From Hyperoodon ampullatus (taxonomy: Eukaryota; Chordata; Mammalia; Artiodactyla; Ziphiidae): DNA of 64,000 bases. Numbering within the stretch: the first letter of the stretch is position 1; the number at the start of each line of letters is the position of its first letter. The notes under the pieces are model-generated. The model saw only the letters and a list, made by a program, of their open reading frames with translations. It did not search any database and had not been told where the DNA came from. The position numbers and the translations under genes were made by a program. The stretch lies in contig OX457058.1 of NCBI GenBank assembly GCA_949752795.1, positions 32,056,587 to 32,120,586 on the forward strand. The letters run 5' to 3'. Shown here in pieces: positions 1 through 12,720 of this stretch.

Positions 1-1419
1 GGGTTTACAACCGCTGAGGCCTGCCGCCCCCCCACCCCCCGCCTCCATGGGAGAAGAAGTCGGCCAGGGTAGTGCCAGGGAAGTCATCAAGGCCATGGGG
101 GAGAAGGCCCGCTCGAAGGGCGGCAGCAGGAAGTCCCCGTGGGAGGGAGGAGGGGAGCCCCGGGAGGGGCCTTGCTGGGCAGAGGCACTGCCATCTGGCT
201 GGCCCACCCCGAGCTGCCCCGTGTCTGGCCTGGTCCCGGCAGGGGTTGGGCAGCTTCCAGGTTTGTTTTCATTTTCAATTCCCTTTATTGCTTAAACCAC
301 CTCAGGGCCACAGAAAACAAATCGTTATCCTCAGCCGACCTCAGATTCCTGGCCTCAATTGTTTGCTGTTTGCTAATTTTAGCTTCTGATCATTTCCACC
401 CTCGTCCTCCCCCCAAAGGGAGACACACACCAAGAATAGCGCCAGGAAGGGGGGCGGCGGTGTCTGTGGCCAGAGTTCCCACAGCCATCTGGCCGGGAGT
501 GGGGGCGGCCCGGGGCCTGCCGCGGGGACCCCCAGGCTCTCTCAGCGGGGACCCTACACCCTTGGGGCACGGACGTGAGGAAGAGAAGGAGGACTCTTCT
601 GTTTCTCCTTTTAAACAGAAACCGGGCTGTTTCTGGGAACGCTCCCACTCCCCCATGGCCCTGCCTGGCTCTCGGACCCCAGGAGGCTGCCACTCCCCAG
701 CCTCCCAGCCTCCAGGGCCAAGGAGACGTGGAGAGTCTGGGGTCCAACATGGCGCTTGGCTCAGCCAGGCCCGCTCCCCGCCCAGTGCCCAGGGCCCCAG
801 CCCGGCCTGCAGGCCACCACCCTGGCCTCAAGAGGGCGGGCCCGGAGCCACTGACCAAAGCCCAGCCTGGGGCGCAGCGAGTGGGCCTCAGGGACTGGGG
901 GAAGGGTAAGGTCCATCGATTAGGGTGGCCTCCTGGCCAGGCCTGCTGGACAAGAGAGCAGAGCCTGCGAGCAGCACCCCGCAGCCCCGCCGCCCTCCGT
1001 TCTCTGCAGGGGATGCCGGACACCCCCTAACATGTCAGAGCGCCCCCATTCGGAAACCAAAGTCTAACGTGTTTCAGGCTAGAGTAGCGCCGTGTAATGT
1101 GGAATAAAGACAGTCGAAGCCCGAAGCACACCCCCCCCCACCGGTGACCACGGAGCTGGGGAGTGGGGAGGGTCCCCCACCTGCCCCTGCGCCCACCCAC
1201 TGTCAGCGCCGCATCACGGGGAGCAGGCAGCTCCCAGGACACAGCCACCTGACTCTTGACATCGGTACCTGATATACTCCTCTCTCCTTGGAACTGTGGG
1301 CGCGTCTCAATCGGGGCTGCCTGGCCCAGGTTCCGGTCCTGAACGTGGCCTCGTTGTTGCCCGCCCTGGATGACGGCCCACCTCTGTGTCCTTGGACTCT
1401 CTGGGCTCCTTTACCTGGA
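1..1419. other. Unique GC-rich intronic DNA
   Basis: No gene or recognisable transposon was seen. An AT-rich patch at 255-400 (ttattgcttaaacc, gctaattttagcttc) stands out from GC-rich flanks and has the look of a conserved non-coding element, but conservation cannot be tested here. Confidence 0.5.
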
Positions 1420-1660
1420 TCCTTCCATTTTCTTACTTTTGCTCCCTTGTCATCCATTTATTTGTCTTTAGCTCTTTTTCTGTGAGATTTTCTCAGTGTT
1501 CTCTTTGCAACCCTGAGATTGAGATTTGAGTCTCTGCCGAATTCCCCTACTGTGTCCTTGAATTCAGACTCAGTTTCTGGGTCTCCTCTCCTTAAGGAGC
1601 ATCCTGTTCTTGCTTCACAGACACCATATCTTACCTCTGAGCATGAGTGACAGCTCTGGA
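1420..1660 (-). mobile_element. Old LINE-derived fragment
   Basis: The T-rich stretch carries phrases typical of a mammal-wide old LINE read in antisense (agcatcctgttcttgcttca, gctctttttctgtgag). The same family appears again around 15.4-16.1 kb. The subfamily cannot be assigned by eye. Confidence 0.4.
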
Positions 1661-2690
1661 AGTTTCATCTCCGCCCCTCTGCATCCCCTGGGCTGCCTTT
1701 TTCTGCTGGCCTGTTTGGCGCTCTGGCCCGCCCGCCCATGTCAGAGGCTCTTCTCAGATGTCTGATGGTCGGTGGTGACTCGGAGCGCTGCCCAGAAGCT
1801 GGGAGCTGCCTGGGGGTGTAACTGCCCCAGCGCTGGGAGGGAAAGCCCCTTCCCGCAGGCGCCACTGCTGCCTCGGGCTGCGTTGTCCAGCCTGACAGCC
1901 AGGGCCCTCCTTTTGTTTTTGTCTAGAGCTTTATCGAGGAAGGACAGCCAGAGCCCCAGCCAGAAGCCTTCTCAGGGCAAACAAGAAGGCAGCTGTGTGG
2001 GGAGAGGAGAGGGCTGCCCCGGAGGGTGGTGATCACATGACTCTACTGGTCCTGCAACGTTGGAACTCACTCCGGGCTGGGAGGACTCACCTAGGCAGGG
2101 GGGACTGGCTCCAGGTGGGGAGGACGTGCCCTGAGGAAGCATGAAAAGCAGAGTGGATATAGCCCCCGTCTATCATGAAAATGCACCTAGTGGTTCATCC
2201 AGAATTCATTGGCCAGAATCAGTTTTCAAGGCCCATCATAGCTGCAAGGGAGTCGGGCAGGAAGCATTTTAACCTGGTGCATTGCTGCTGCAAAAGCTAA
2301 AGCCATGTTGTCTGGAAAGAGAAGACTCTAAAATACAAAAAAAAACAAAACAGAAAGAAAAAGAAGACCCGGACAGTGGGTGCGGAGCCAGTGGGCACTT
2401 AGCTCTTTCTGCCACAGTCACCAGGCAGCTCCTACATGTTTGTCCTTGGAATGGCCAAGTGTTGAGCAGGGAAGTGTCTGGCTGGCAAAGGTGGCCACTG
2501 TGTGAGCCAGTGCTAACATATCCAAGGAACCTCAGAAATCACTTACTTTCACCAGCATTTACTTTTTTACCCAAGTGGCACTCTCCTAACCCTTTGCAGT
2601 ATCTAAGAAGTACTGACTTGTTGCTCAGAAATAAGCCACATGGTCACTGCTGTCGTGATCACAAAATGTGAGTGCAGTGGGTTTTCTGTA
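1661..2690. other. Unique intronic DNA
   Basis: No gene was seen. The part at 2160-2290 resembles a diverged interspersed repeat (catccagaattcattggcca) but I cannot name it. An A-rich run lies at 2334-2362. Confidence 0.4.
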
Positions 2691-3340
2691 ATTCACTATT
2701 TGAACTATAGCTGTCAGCTCTCTTTAGGCTTCTCTTGGCTGGGACAGGTTCCCAGACTTTCCTTGTTTCCCCTGACCTTGACAGTTGTGAGGGATGGTAG
2801 CCAGGGATTGTGTAGAATGTCCCTCAGTTTGCATTGGGGTGAGACTGGGTTTATGGCTTTGGGGGGAAACTACCGCAGAGGTGAAGTGCTCTTCTTATCA
2901 CTTCATATCACTGGGAGAGTGGTACCCACGTGACTTACTGCTGATATTTATTTATTTTGTTGCTCAAACGTTCCAGCCTTGGGCAGGGACTGGGTCAGGT
3001 TAGCTCCCTTGGACCTGCCCCCCTCATGTTGGCTTCTGTGCACTTCCTCACTTTCTGGCCTCACAAGCTGCTTCAGGCTCGTCTTGTGTGTTTCCTGCTC
3101 TAGTCCTAGAATGAGCCATTCCTCCAGAGATCCCTGTTTCCTTTTACTGGAAACTGGTATTTAGAAACCAAGATCTGGGTGCTGTGGTGCTCCTTGCTCC
3201 CAGGGTGTTGCTGCTTCTAGCCCTTACCGGTGGACAGAGCCAGGAAACACGGATGAGTCCTAGCCTTTATACCGTTACTCATTTATCCCTCTGTGTGCAC
3301 TCGGGTCTAAGCATGGGTTCACACTGTCTCATGAGTTCAT
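2690..3340 (-). mobile_element. Old L1 (L1M-type) 3' end fragment
   Basis: The block matches the familiar antisense 3' region of ancient mammalian L1: ccagactttccttgttt, ccttgacagttgtgagg and gtagaatgtccctcagttt followed by gaggtgaagtgctcttctt. It is well diverged and was inserted long before the cetacean SINEs. Confidence 0.6.
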
Positions 3341-3679
3341 GACGCCTCCGACACCAGAGCAGCCCCCCAGGAAGGGCTCACTGGCCTCCCCCTAGTTCAG
3401 CTATAACCACCCTCTCCAACAGCGAGACACAGGCTCCCACCACCCACCATGCGTTCACCTGTTTGTTCAGCCCCAGCGTACGTATGAAGCATTTTGGGGA
3501 TTGTCTACCCTGGATTCTCTCGTGAGAAGCTAGAGCTTTGTTCACGTGCAGTTCCTCCTGTCGGCTCCTTGTCCCTGCCCAACCCCCCACCCCCAGAGGC
3601 CATGCCATGTGTTTGTAATAGGGCCAGAGTCTGCTGTCCCCAGTCTGCCTTCCATCCTGGGATCCCCAGCCACCTTTAC

Positions 3680-4965
3680 AGACTAAACATTTGCAAATAC
3701 TCAAGCACGTTCATGGTGAAGTACAGTCTATGGGTTTTGACAAATGCAGAGAGTCTTGTATCCACCATCCCAGCACCAGGCACAACAGTTCCATCGCCCT
3801 AAAAATGCCCCTGTGTGATCACCCACTTCCCAATCCTTCAGCCTCTAGAACCCCTGGTGCATGTTCTATCCTTAGTTTTTTTTTTGTTTTTTTTTTAAAG
3901 AAGATGTTGGGGGTAGGAGTTTATTAATTAATTAATTAATTTTTGTTGTGTTGGGTCTTTGTTTCTGTGCAAGGGCTTTCTCTAGTTGTGGCAAGTGGGG
4001 GCCACTCTTCATCACGGTGCGCGGGCCTCTCCCTATCGCGGCCTCTCTTGTTGCGGAGCACATGCTCCAGACGCGCAGGCTCAGTAGTTGTGGCTCACGG
4101 GCCTAGTTGCTCCGCGGCATGTGGGATCTTCCCAGCCCAGGGCTCGAACCCGTGTCCCCTGCATTAGCAGGCAGATTCTCAACCACTGCGCCACCAGGGA
4201 AGCCCCCTGTCCTTAGTTTTTACCTTTGGCAAAAAGTCATATGAATAGTCATACAACGTATAGATTTTGGGGTCTAGCTTTTTCGACTTAGCAAGATGCA
4301 TTTAAGATGCATCCGTTTGTGTGTGCATGAATCAGTGGTTCCTTTCTTTTTATGGTTGAGTTGTGCTCCATTGTGTGGATGCAGCTCGTGTTCATCCACT
4401 CACCTGCAGAAAATGCTGACTTCCAGTGTTGGCCGATTGTGAATAAAGGGTCTTTCCTGTGGCGAATGCCTAGGGTGGGATTGCTGCCTTGTCTAGTGAG
4501 TCTGTGTTTAACTTCATGGAAACTGTCAAACCGTCTTATAAAATGACTGTCCCACATTGCATTGTCACCAGCAGCAAATGAGAGTTTCAGCTACTCCACC
4601 AGCGTTTAGCACGGTCAGTTTTTTGGATTTTAGCCACTCTCACTTGTGTGTAGTGCCATTTCATGGTTTTACTTGCATTTCCTTGATGGCAAATGATATT
4701 GAGCGTTTTTCACATGGTGTTTGCCATCTGTACATCTTCTTCAGTTGAGTTTGGGTCTTTTGTTCAGTGTTACAATCAAATGTTCACTTATTGTTGAGAT
4801 TTAAGAGTTCTTTATATATTTTGGATACGAGTTCCCTTTGCTTTTGATCAGCCCCATGTGAAGAACATTTTTATCAAGTAAATAAACCTGGATCTTTAAT
4901 TTTGGATTCCAAACTCATGTCCTTGCCTTTCTGGGGTGTTTGAGAAAATCTCTAATGAGATAGCC
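3680..4965 (-). mobile_element. L1M fragment, antisense, split by a CHR SINE
   Basis: The sequence reads as antisense L1 3' UTR into ORF2: agcaagatgcatttaagatg, tttttatggttgagttgtgc, gggattgctgccttgtctag, cagcagcaaatgagagtttc and gagttctttatatattttgg. It is interrupted by the SINE at 3881-4209. The reading frame is destroyed, so it is a relic. Confidence 0.75.
3881..4209 (-). mobile_element. CHR-1-like tRNA-derived SINE
   Basis: This is the only cetacean SINE in the first 25 kb. Its 5' end is at the right (complement of ggcttccctggtggcgcag, with the Pol III box B complement tcgaaccc at 4145). It carries a long body with an ATTA-type tail at 3921-3942 and poly-T at 3876-3896. Target-site duplication: tccttagttttt at 3869-3880 and 4210-4221, perfect over 12 bp. 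Confidence 0.92.
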
Positions 4966-7900
4966 TGAAAGGCCTGAAATGTCCCTCCCGGGCTGTCAGC
5001 AGCTGCCAGGGCTAGTGTGCAGCAGATCACAGATTCCCAGGCAGGGGATGCTCCCCCCAAGACTGCAGTCAAGGGGGCCAGGGCCTTGACCGAGTTGCTC
5101 CCCTCAGCTCGGGGGAAGATGCTCGCAACTTCTCTTTGGAGGCAGTTAGTGATGTGACCATCAAACAGAGAGAAGTGGAAACATCTGTGTCTGTTCTTTG
5201 GGCGCAGCTCACGAGTCGCTCAGGGCATTCAATCACCTGGAGAAAGTCCCTTGTGGGTAGTAGTCCGGGGTCTGGAAGCTTTTGGGGTGGGAGCCGATAT
5301 GCCTCTCCCTGCATGTCCCTTTAGGAGAAACACGGGGTTGTGAGTCAGTCGTGTGTGTGTGTGACACATAGAGACACAGAGCCAGACTCCAGAACCCTTT
5401 TCTGGAGTGGCTGCTGGCCACCTGCTGGCAGAAACCATTGGTATTTTATTATTGCTGTTTGAAAGGGGACCTTGGGAACGGAAATTTTCCAATGTGTTTT
5501 GTAACCCTTAGCAAGCGCAGGGAAAACACCTTTCTGAAATTCCTGGCATGTGGTCCTTTTGACCTTTGCAGGCATGTGCGCCCGTGCGTGTAAATGAGTG
5601 CTGCTCCCTCACCAGAGGCCAGGGGTGCTGGCTTCCATGGAAGCAGGCCCAGTCAGCTGAGCTGGAGTTTGGTGAGACTGTTATTCTGTAACAGAAGTCT
5701 GTAATATCTGTATACGTATATAGATATGTATGGACACGTATGTATTCGTCGCTGGTGTATTGCATTCTTTCTGACTGCAAAAAGCAGTGCAGTTGAAAAC
5801 TATAGGAATTCAGAAAGGACATGTGTGAGTCCTGTCTTCCCTAGATCACCCCAAAATAACCGTGCGTCCTTCCTGCAGTTACAGCTCTGCAGCATGTGCG
5901 TCTCCCACGTGCACAGGACAGTGGGGCTCAGCCGCTCTGTGGTCTGTGTTCCTGGTTGGCCCGTGGGAATGGAACTGCGTGTGTAAGTGGACCCCTGCCT
6001 GGGATTTGCGAGAACATCAGAGAGACAGCCGGCCGGCTCCGTGCTCACCCACCCCACCCAGCACGTGAAACCTGGTTCCGGTGACCTTGGGGGCGACTCC
6101 AAGGAGCACCATCTCGGGGTCCCTGGGGGAGGAGGCAGCTTTCACTGGCCCTCCCTAGGCATTAGTCCCCTGCGAACCTGTAGAGGAAGGGGTCGCTCCA
6201 GCCCTGAGGTTTCTGGGGGCACTGCAGGGGTGGGGATTTCAGAATGGCTTCTGCTTTCCTTCCTGGCCCATGTCCCCAGGGTCAGCTCCCTTGGACACCT
6301 GCTCCAGCCTGGGCCGGAGGAGGGCATAGGCACAGGTGGAGGGCCAGGCAGGATGTGAGGAGAAGGGCAGGCCCTAGCCAGGCCTGGGACAGGGGAGGGG
6401 CCGGCCTTTGTCCCCTGATCTGGAAGGCCGCCGAGAGTGCTGTTCTCCCCCGTCAGAGTGGGCAGTGCGGATCTCTTCAGGTGGGGAGAGGGCGGGGCGG
6501 TGGGTGGCCCCCCGTGCGCCATGTGTGCAGCCCGGGATGCACGGAACAGCACCCAGGTTTGCTGCAGGGCAAGGCCTCCGGCCTACTGCTCCAGCATCTG
6601 CTCTCCGCAAACAAAACTGGGTATAAACTGCTCCAAGCGGCCGAGGCTAGCCGGGCACTGGTGGGTCTGGTGACCTGGGCTGCTAAGGGTGGGGCCCGGG
6701 AGCTTTCCTGGGCTCCTTCCTGGGTGTCTGGGGTCGGTCCTCTGCGTCTTCAACTGTTGTAGCAAAAGTAGGTCAGTGACTGAGGTTTTGTTTTTGCATC
6801 AGCTCCCTCAAAAACGAAAGGCATTTTAGGACTATAGTATAATGGCTTATTTATTTTTATTCTGATTTATTTGCTTTATGAAGTCAACTCTGAAAAGTCC
6901 ATTGTTTGGCTCTGTTTTGTTTGAGCCTCGTGACTCTTTTCCCTGAGGGAAACAGGGCCTGCTTCTTGCACCTGGAACAGGCCAGGTGTAGGTGCTGGGC
7001 CTGGAGGCGGGGTGCCGGGCTCTGGTTTTGAGGGTGCTGCCTCTGGGTGCCCAGTCCTTGCAGACAGGCCAGCCTCTCAGGAGAGAGCCGCCCGGCACTT
7101 CGCACATGTTGGGTGCAGGCAGGGACACCCCTGCCCAGGCTAGGGGGCTGCTGGCTCCTCCCTGGGGAGCCGAGGGGGGCCTTCTGGGGTGAGTGGGGAG
7201 GGTGGTCTCGGCGGGGCAGGTGCCGGCCTCTGGGCCCCGTCTGGGTGATGGGCCAGTGGCCTCCAGGGTTCCTCTCCTGCTCTCACCTGGGACGTTGTGG
7301 CCGAGGTCAGCATGGGCAGCTGGCCACAGCCGAGCCCGGTCCCCGGTGGGGAAGGAGGAAAGCTGGACGCGGGCCAGCCACGCCTTGTTCGTGAGCTGGG
7401 GGAGGTCACTCTGACTTTCGACCTCAGTCCCTGTCTCTGAGATGGTCCGTCCTGACCCCTGCCTGCGTCTTGGGGTGGGTGGGGCCCCAAGTAGCACACC
7501 TCGAGAGTACACGCCTGTGCGCCATGGAGTCCCTGCCAGCCAGGCCTACTCGGCAGGCACAGCGGGGAGGAACTGAGGGCTGGGGGAGGGGGCCCAGGAA
7601 GAGGAAGTGGGGCCAGAGTGGTTGCACAGGCTGTGTGGAGAAGCGGGTGAGAGCAGGGCGCTGCTGTGCCCGTGGTGAGTGGCGCAGGAAGGGGGGTCAC
7701 GTAGGCCACCGGACCAGGCCCTCTCCCAGGGGCCCCGGCTGACCTTGAAGAGTTGGCTTCTTTGGGGTGGGGGTGGCCAGGTTGGCCAGGGGCTTGGCCT
7801 GCGGTCTGGCTCCGGTGTGAGTCTCCTCGGACCTCTCCGTGTGTCCGCCGGTGACTATGCCACCCCCGATGTCCTAGTCCCGCAAGGCTCCAGAGGCTCT

Positions 7901-8700
7901 TCCACTCTGTGCCTGCTCCCCCCGCCCCGCGCATGCCCTGCCCTCATCCTGGCTTTCTTTGGTTCGAGGGGAAACCCTTTCCCAGAAGCCTGAACAGGAC
8001 CCCCAGTTCCTACCTCTTCACCGAGCTCTGGCAGAGGACACCGATTCTCCTGCCTGGAACTTGGGGTCTGCGTCCTGACAGTGGGGTGAATTCGTCTGGG
8101 CTGCAAGGCGAGGAAGGGTGGCAGCTGGCACCTGCCCCGTCCACCTGGGCTGGTTCCAAAGGGTCAGTCAGTTGTGGGAGGGTGGACAGAGCGACTTTTA
8201 TGACAGGAGCCTGGGGGACCTCCAGCGCATGATTACAGCCCTGGGTCTGCTGCTGTTAGAATGCATCACCATGGTCTTCTAAGTCAGGCCAGGTCTGTCA
8301 AACTCTTTATCAGGGAATGCCTTCCAACCCCATTTGCAGTGGGACCAGGGGCTCTGGAGCCCGGGGGTCCTGCCCTGGGAACTCCTTCTAGAAAAGCAGA
8401 TTGGACTTAATTTTGCTGTTTCTGAGTTTCTCATGCTCTCAAGCCCACCCCCCTGCCAGGTTCTAAGGGGAGCCCTTGGACTGGTATCTGTGGCTGTGGG
8501 ATTTGGGATGTGCTGTGGAAACAGCCTAGCCAGGAATGCGAGCGTTGTTCATTTAACACCCACTTTTCAATTTGTGTTATTTGTGGCTACCGTTTCCTAG
8601 TTTGCTACAGATTTCTGTTTTTAATTTTCTGAATAGGTAAATACACTGTGTGTTTCAAAATCTGGGGGTTTAAGTCGTCTCCCAAGGAAAGTTCTCCAAG
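4966..8700. other. Unique GC-rich intronic DNA
   Basis: No exon or clear transposon was seen. Short GT run at 5350-5363. Segment 7180-7790 is G-rich on the + strand with many GGGG runs and could form quadruplexes. Open frames here are a product of GC richness and show no protein family. Confidence 0.5.
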
Positions 8701-8739
8701 TCCTCCTTGCCCTCTGTGCACTCAGCTCTCTGCCCCCAC

Positions 8740-9985
8740 CGTCCTCGGCTCCAGGTTCTCAGATGCCCGCCCAGAGCACCTCTGCAGACACAGGCAGACA
8801 CGCATGGGTGTGCACGCAGTACTCAGCCTCCTGACCGCGCTTTCTGCTTGGGACCTTGCTTTTCTCACTCAGAGCTGTCCCTCAGAGACCTTTCCGTCTC
8901 AGTTGAGAACGTGTTCCACTCCTTCTTCACAGGATTCTGTCTTATGGGTGTCTGTTAAATTTATGTAATGGGCCCTGGGAGGGCATGAATTGTCCTGAGG
9001 CTTTTGCTGCACCGCATAGTCAGGCACACATCCCATCTTGCAGGTGTGCAGGTGTGTCTGTAGGATAGCTCCCCCAAGTTGTGAGTTCAGAGGATACACA
9101 CATCTGTCATTTGGATAGTTATTGCCAAGTCGGCCTCCATAGAGACTGTAGCAGTTTGTACTTCCATCAGCAAAGTGTGGGAGTACCTGTTCCCACCGTC
9201 TCAGCACCCTGATAGGTAAAAAGTCAGGTGTCTCTGGGGGTTCATTTATATTTGTCTCCTGATGGGTGATGTTGAGCATCTTTTCAGATGCTCAGGAGTC
9301 ATTGTACCTCCTGTTTATGAACTGTCAGCCACAGCCCTTGCCTATTTTTCTATTGAGTATTATGTTTTCCTTTTAATTTCTGTGAACTCTTCCTGTATTG
9401 GAGATTAGCCCTTTGTAACAAGAGCTGCAGATATATTTTTCTCAGTTTGTTATTTATTTTTTGCCTTTCCTTGTGACTTTCTCTGTGGAGACATATTTTA
9501 GACTTTGTTGTCAAATTTATCGATCTTTTCACTTACGGGTTTTAGACTTTGATTCATAGAAAGAACTTCTATCTTAGCTTTTTAAAGGAATGTTCTCAGG
9601 TTTTCCCCTAGAACATCTGTGGTTTCACTTTTCCCATTTAAATCTTTGACCCATTCAGAACTTAGCCTGGTTTAAGGTGTGAAGCATGGACTGGTTGTTA
9701 ACTAGTTATCCTGAGACATTTTTGGACACCGCCCCTCTGCCTTGCCTTAGGTGTCACTGCTTTCTGCTACACAGCTCCTGTGATCTTAGAATCTGGTCCA
9801 GGCATTTCCGCTGTGCTCCACTGCCGGTCAGCAGCTTCTGCAACGGCATGTTGTATCTGGTGGTCCAGTCCCCCCACCTCATTCTTCTTCTTCAGCATTT
9901 TTCTGGCTGTTTCTATTTGTTTATTTTTCTGAATGAATTTTAGGATCAAGTTATCCTATTCCAAAACAAAGCAAGGCAAAGCAGC
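8740..9985 (-). mobile_element. Old L1 (L1M-type) antisense fragment
   Basis: Successive antisense L1 landmarks are present: ctttctcactcagagctgtc, tgttgagcatcttttcagat, ccttgcctatttttctattg, ctttgacccattcagaactt, and ctgaatgaattttaggatca at 9931-9950. The order runs from the L1 3' UTR into ORF2. It is heavily diverged with many small gaps. Confidence 0.65.
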
Positions 9986-12426
9986 AACCCAAAACGTCTA
10001 CTTTTAAAAATACACCTGCATCCATTGTACAAACGTGGAGACACACGCGTCTGCAGAAGGCGGATTTTCTTGTTTAACCCGTGCCCCCAGGCTGTGTGTA
10101 GCAGTCTCCAGCCAGGTGCCGCCTCCCTTCGTGTCCTGCCAGCCCTGGCATGTGTGAGGGTACACAGGAGCGTGTGATGAGCCACACGCGTGCACCACAG
10201 CAGCGGTGGAGGAGGGCACCCGGGGCCAGGCTGTTTCAGCAGAGATGAGTCCTGGCTGGTGTCTGGCCGGGGACGCTCCCAGGAGCCCCACCAGTGATAA
10301 CAGCGTATCTCCTCTGAACACCTGTGTGTTCTCCCTCTTAACCCTCACAGTTACTGTGAGATGCGGCCATGACAAACGAGAAGGAGCGCAGGAGTCGGGG
10401 AGGGGCAGGCGCTGACCCCTGCAGGGGCTGCTTCCATGCCGAAATCGCCTCTTCTGCTGCCTGCTGAGTCCTAGGGTGAGGGGGACCCCCTGAGTGGCAA
10501 CTCTCTTTCCTGGGCCTCACCTCCCTCACCTGTACAATGGTGGGTAAGAGCTTGCAGCCTGGACTTCCCAGGAGACGGGGCATCTGTGTGTCAGCTCCAT
10601 GTGGGTCTGTAAACCACCGGCAGAGTAGCCGAATGTCCTCCTAACGAAAATAGGAAAGTCAGCCTCCCCCTCAGAGGACAGGCCTTTCTGCTGACCCCGA
10701 CCAGCTTGGCTTTCCTTAGAGGCTGGCGGTTGATTGGCCCCAGTGGTCGGCCATCTGCCGAGATGCCTCAGAGTGGGAGGGAGAGCGGGCCTCCCAGGAG
10801 TGAAGAACGTGGCCGTTTTGAGGTTGGGAGCTGGAAGCAGCCCTATGCTGGCGACCACAGATTGGAACTATCTATTGATGAATGACAGGCCTCTTGCTAG
10901 CAGCGAGTAGCGGGGGCCTGGGAGCCCGGGAGCAGCTGTTTCTCTGTGGAGGCCTCTCCCCGTGCCACCCTCTGACTCTCTGGACCAGCCCTGCCTCTCA
11001 CCATCACCCCCCCCCCCCCAGACACACACCTGTACGGATGCCTTGTGCTCACTGAGTTCTGCTCTTGCAGGCCTGGGTACCCCTGCACCATCTGCTTTTC
11101 TGTCCCGGGGCCCCTGGTCAGAGATGCCTCTCCTCCCTTCTCCCTTCCACGGAGGGAAGCTCAGCCAGGCTTCCCCGAGCTCGGGCCAGTAGAGCCCGGC
11201 ACTCACTGCCCAGAAGGGGCCCTGTTCTGCAGATGTTGCTCTGGTCCTGGCTCAGGGCACACACACACCCCAACTCCCCGCCCCTGACTGCCCACCAGAG
11301 GCTCACAGACAGAAAAGGGCCACGACGGTCTTTTTTATAGGTGCTGTTAGAGCCAGCACCTCCCTTCATCCTGTGGAGGCTGGCAGTTCGGCCGAGGCTG
11401 GATGGGGCGAGGGAGGTCATGGGGAACACGGCCTTGAGAGGGCGAGCAGGAGGCGGTCTGAGCCGGAGCATGCGCACTAGTGAGCCCAGCTGCACCTGCG
11501 GGGGGCGGGCCTGGGGCGGGGCCAAGGGGGGTGGCTCCGCGAGGAGCCTCTTGTGGCTTCTCGGAGAGAACATACTGTTCCCGCCCAGGCCTGCGGCTTG
11601 GGCAAGAGTGTGGGACGCCCTGTTCCCTGATAAGATGAGGCAACTGCTCTCGGCCGCCTCGCAGGGTGCCAGGGAACATTTATGTAACCCCCGCCCTGCG
11701 TGCCCCCGGCCCGCCCCCACGACCCGCTACCTGCGTGCGCCCGCCCCCAACTATCCCCCTCCCGCCACTGCATACCCCCAGGCCCGGCCCCCCAGCTCCT
11801 CCCCACACAGCGCCCCCGACGACCAGCACCAGCAGGTCCTGGACCTGCCCCCACCGTTACCCAAACCCCTCAGTCCTGGCTCCTTGGGGCCTAGCACCCA
11901 CTGGCGGGTACCCACCCTCCAGCCCCTGGATCCCCAGCGCCCCCCACAGTGACCCTGGCCCGCCCTCCTCCCTGTGCATCCAGCCCCCTTCCTCCTTCCC
12001 TCACTAGGCCCTCTCGCCATCCTGTCCCACTGCCCCCTCCGCCCACACACCTGCCGCCCTCCTGGCTTCTGAAGGAGGGGGGCGGGCAGAGCGACCTGAA
12101 GTGCGCGCACCCCAGGCTTAGGCTCCAGGGAGGCTGCAGGAGGCCTGGGCTCCCTCCAGGGGTCTGGGGTCTGGGTCCCTTGTGCGCTGGGCCTAGCGCC
12201 CTCCGGTGGCAGCCCCGCGGTACCGCTGCTGTCTCCCGGTCACATCCCAGGAGGAGGCAGGTGCGGAACTTGAGCCTGGCCAGGAAGAGGCTTGGCTTTG
12301 TTTGGTGCACGGGTGCACGCCCCACCGTCCTGGACCTGCTGGCCCCTGCCCCGCTCTGGGTGCAACCGTCCCTCCCCTAGCTCAGCTTAGCCACGTGCCA
12401 CCTGGGTCAGTCCCCGAGCGGCAGTG
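9986..12426. other. Unique GC-rich intronic DNA with promoter-like cluster
   Basis: No exon was seen. 11465-11530 holds an NRF1-like gcatgcgca (11468-11476) and two GC boxes (ggggcggggc type). A GATA motif, tgataaga, lies at 11628-11635. From about 11690 to 12060 the + strand is strongly C-rich. A C11 run lies near 11009. These are motif observations only. Confidence 0.45.
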
Positions 12427-12720
12427 GCGGTTTTCAAAGTGAGGCCCAGAGACACCTGCAGGGACTCCAGACCCTCCAGATAAGGTCAGAACTATTTTCT
12501 CAACAATAGCATTATTTGTCCTTTATTTTCTCAAAAGAATACAGTGGAATGTTCCAGAGGCTGCATGATGTGTGATGACATCATCCTTCTGACAGCTACT
12601 GGAAAGTGTGCTTGAGTTTAAATGTTTTTGTTTTAATTTCTATGATAAATGTCAATGGACATAACCCAGGTGAACAAAAGCTCCCCGGGTTCCTTACTAA
12701 AAGGGTGAGCAGTGCTGTTG
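12427..12720 (+). mobile_element. hAT-type DNA transposon remnant (deletion derivative)
   Basis: The left end (gttttcaaagtgaggcccag) and the right part (taacccaggtgaacaaaagc followed by a ggttcc/aaagggtg tail) match the two ends of an ancient mammalian hAT element whose transposase-coding centre is missing. Terminal inverted repeats are decayed, so exact limits are approximate. Confidence 0.5.

Noticed and set aside
139..909. 256-codon open frame at the left edge
   Set aside because: GC-rich, low-stop DNA with frames open on both strands (also 379-1023). No domain, no splice context, proline/glycine/arginine-rich random composition.
4140..4205. tRNA gene-like box A/box B sequences in SINEs
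   Set aside because: They are the tRNA-derived heads of CHR SINEs; no intact cloverleaf tRNA was seen in the window.
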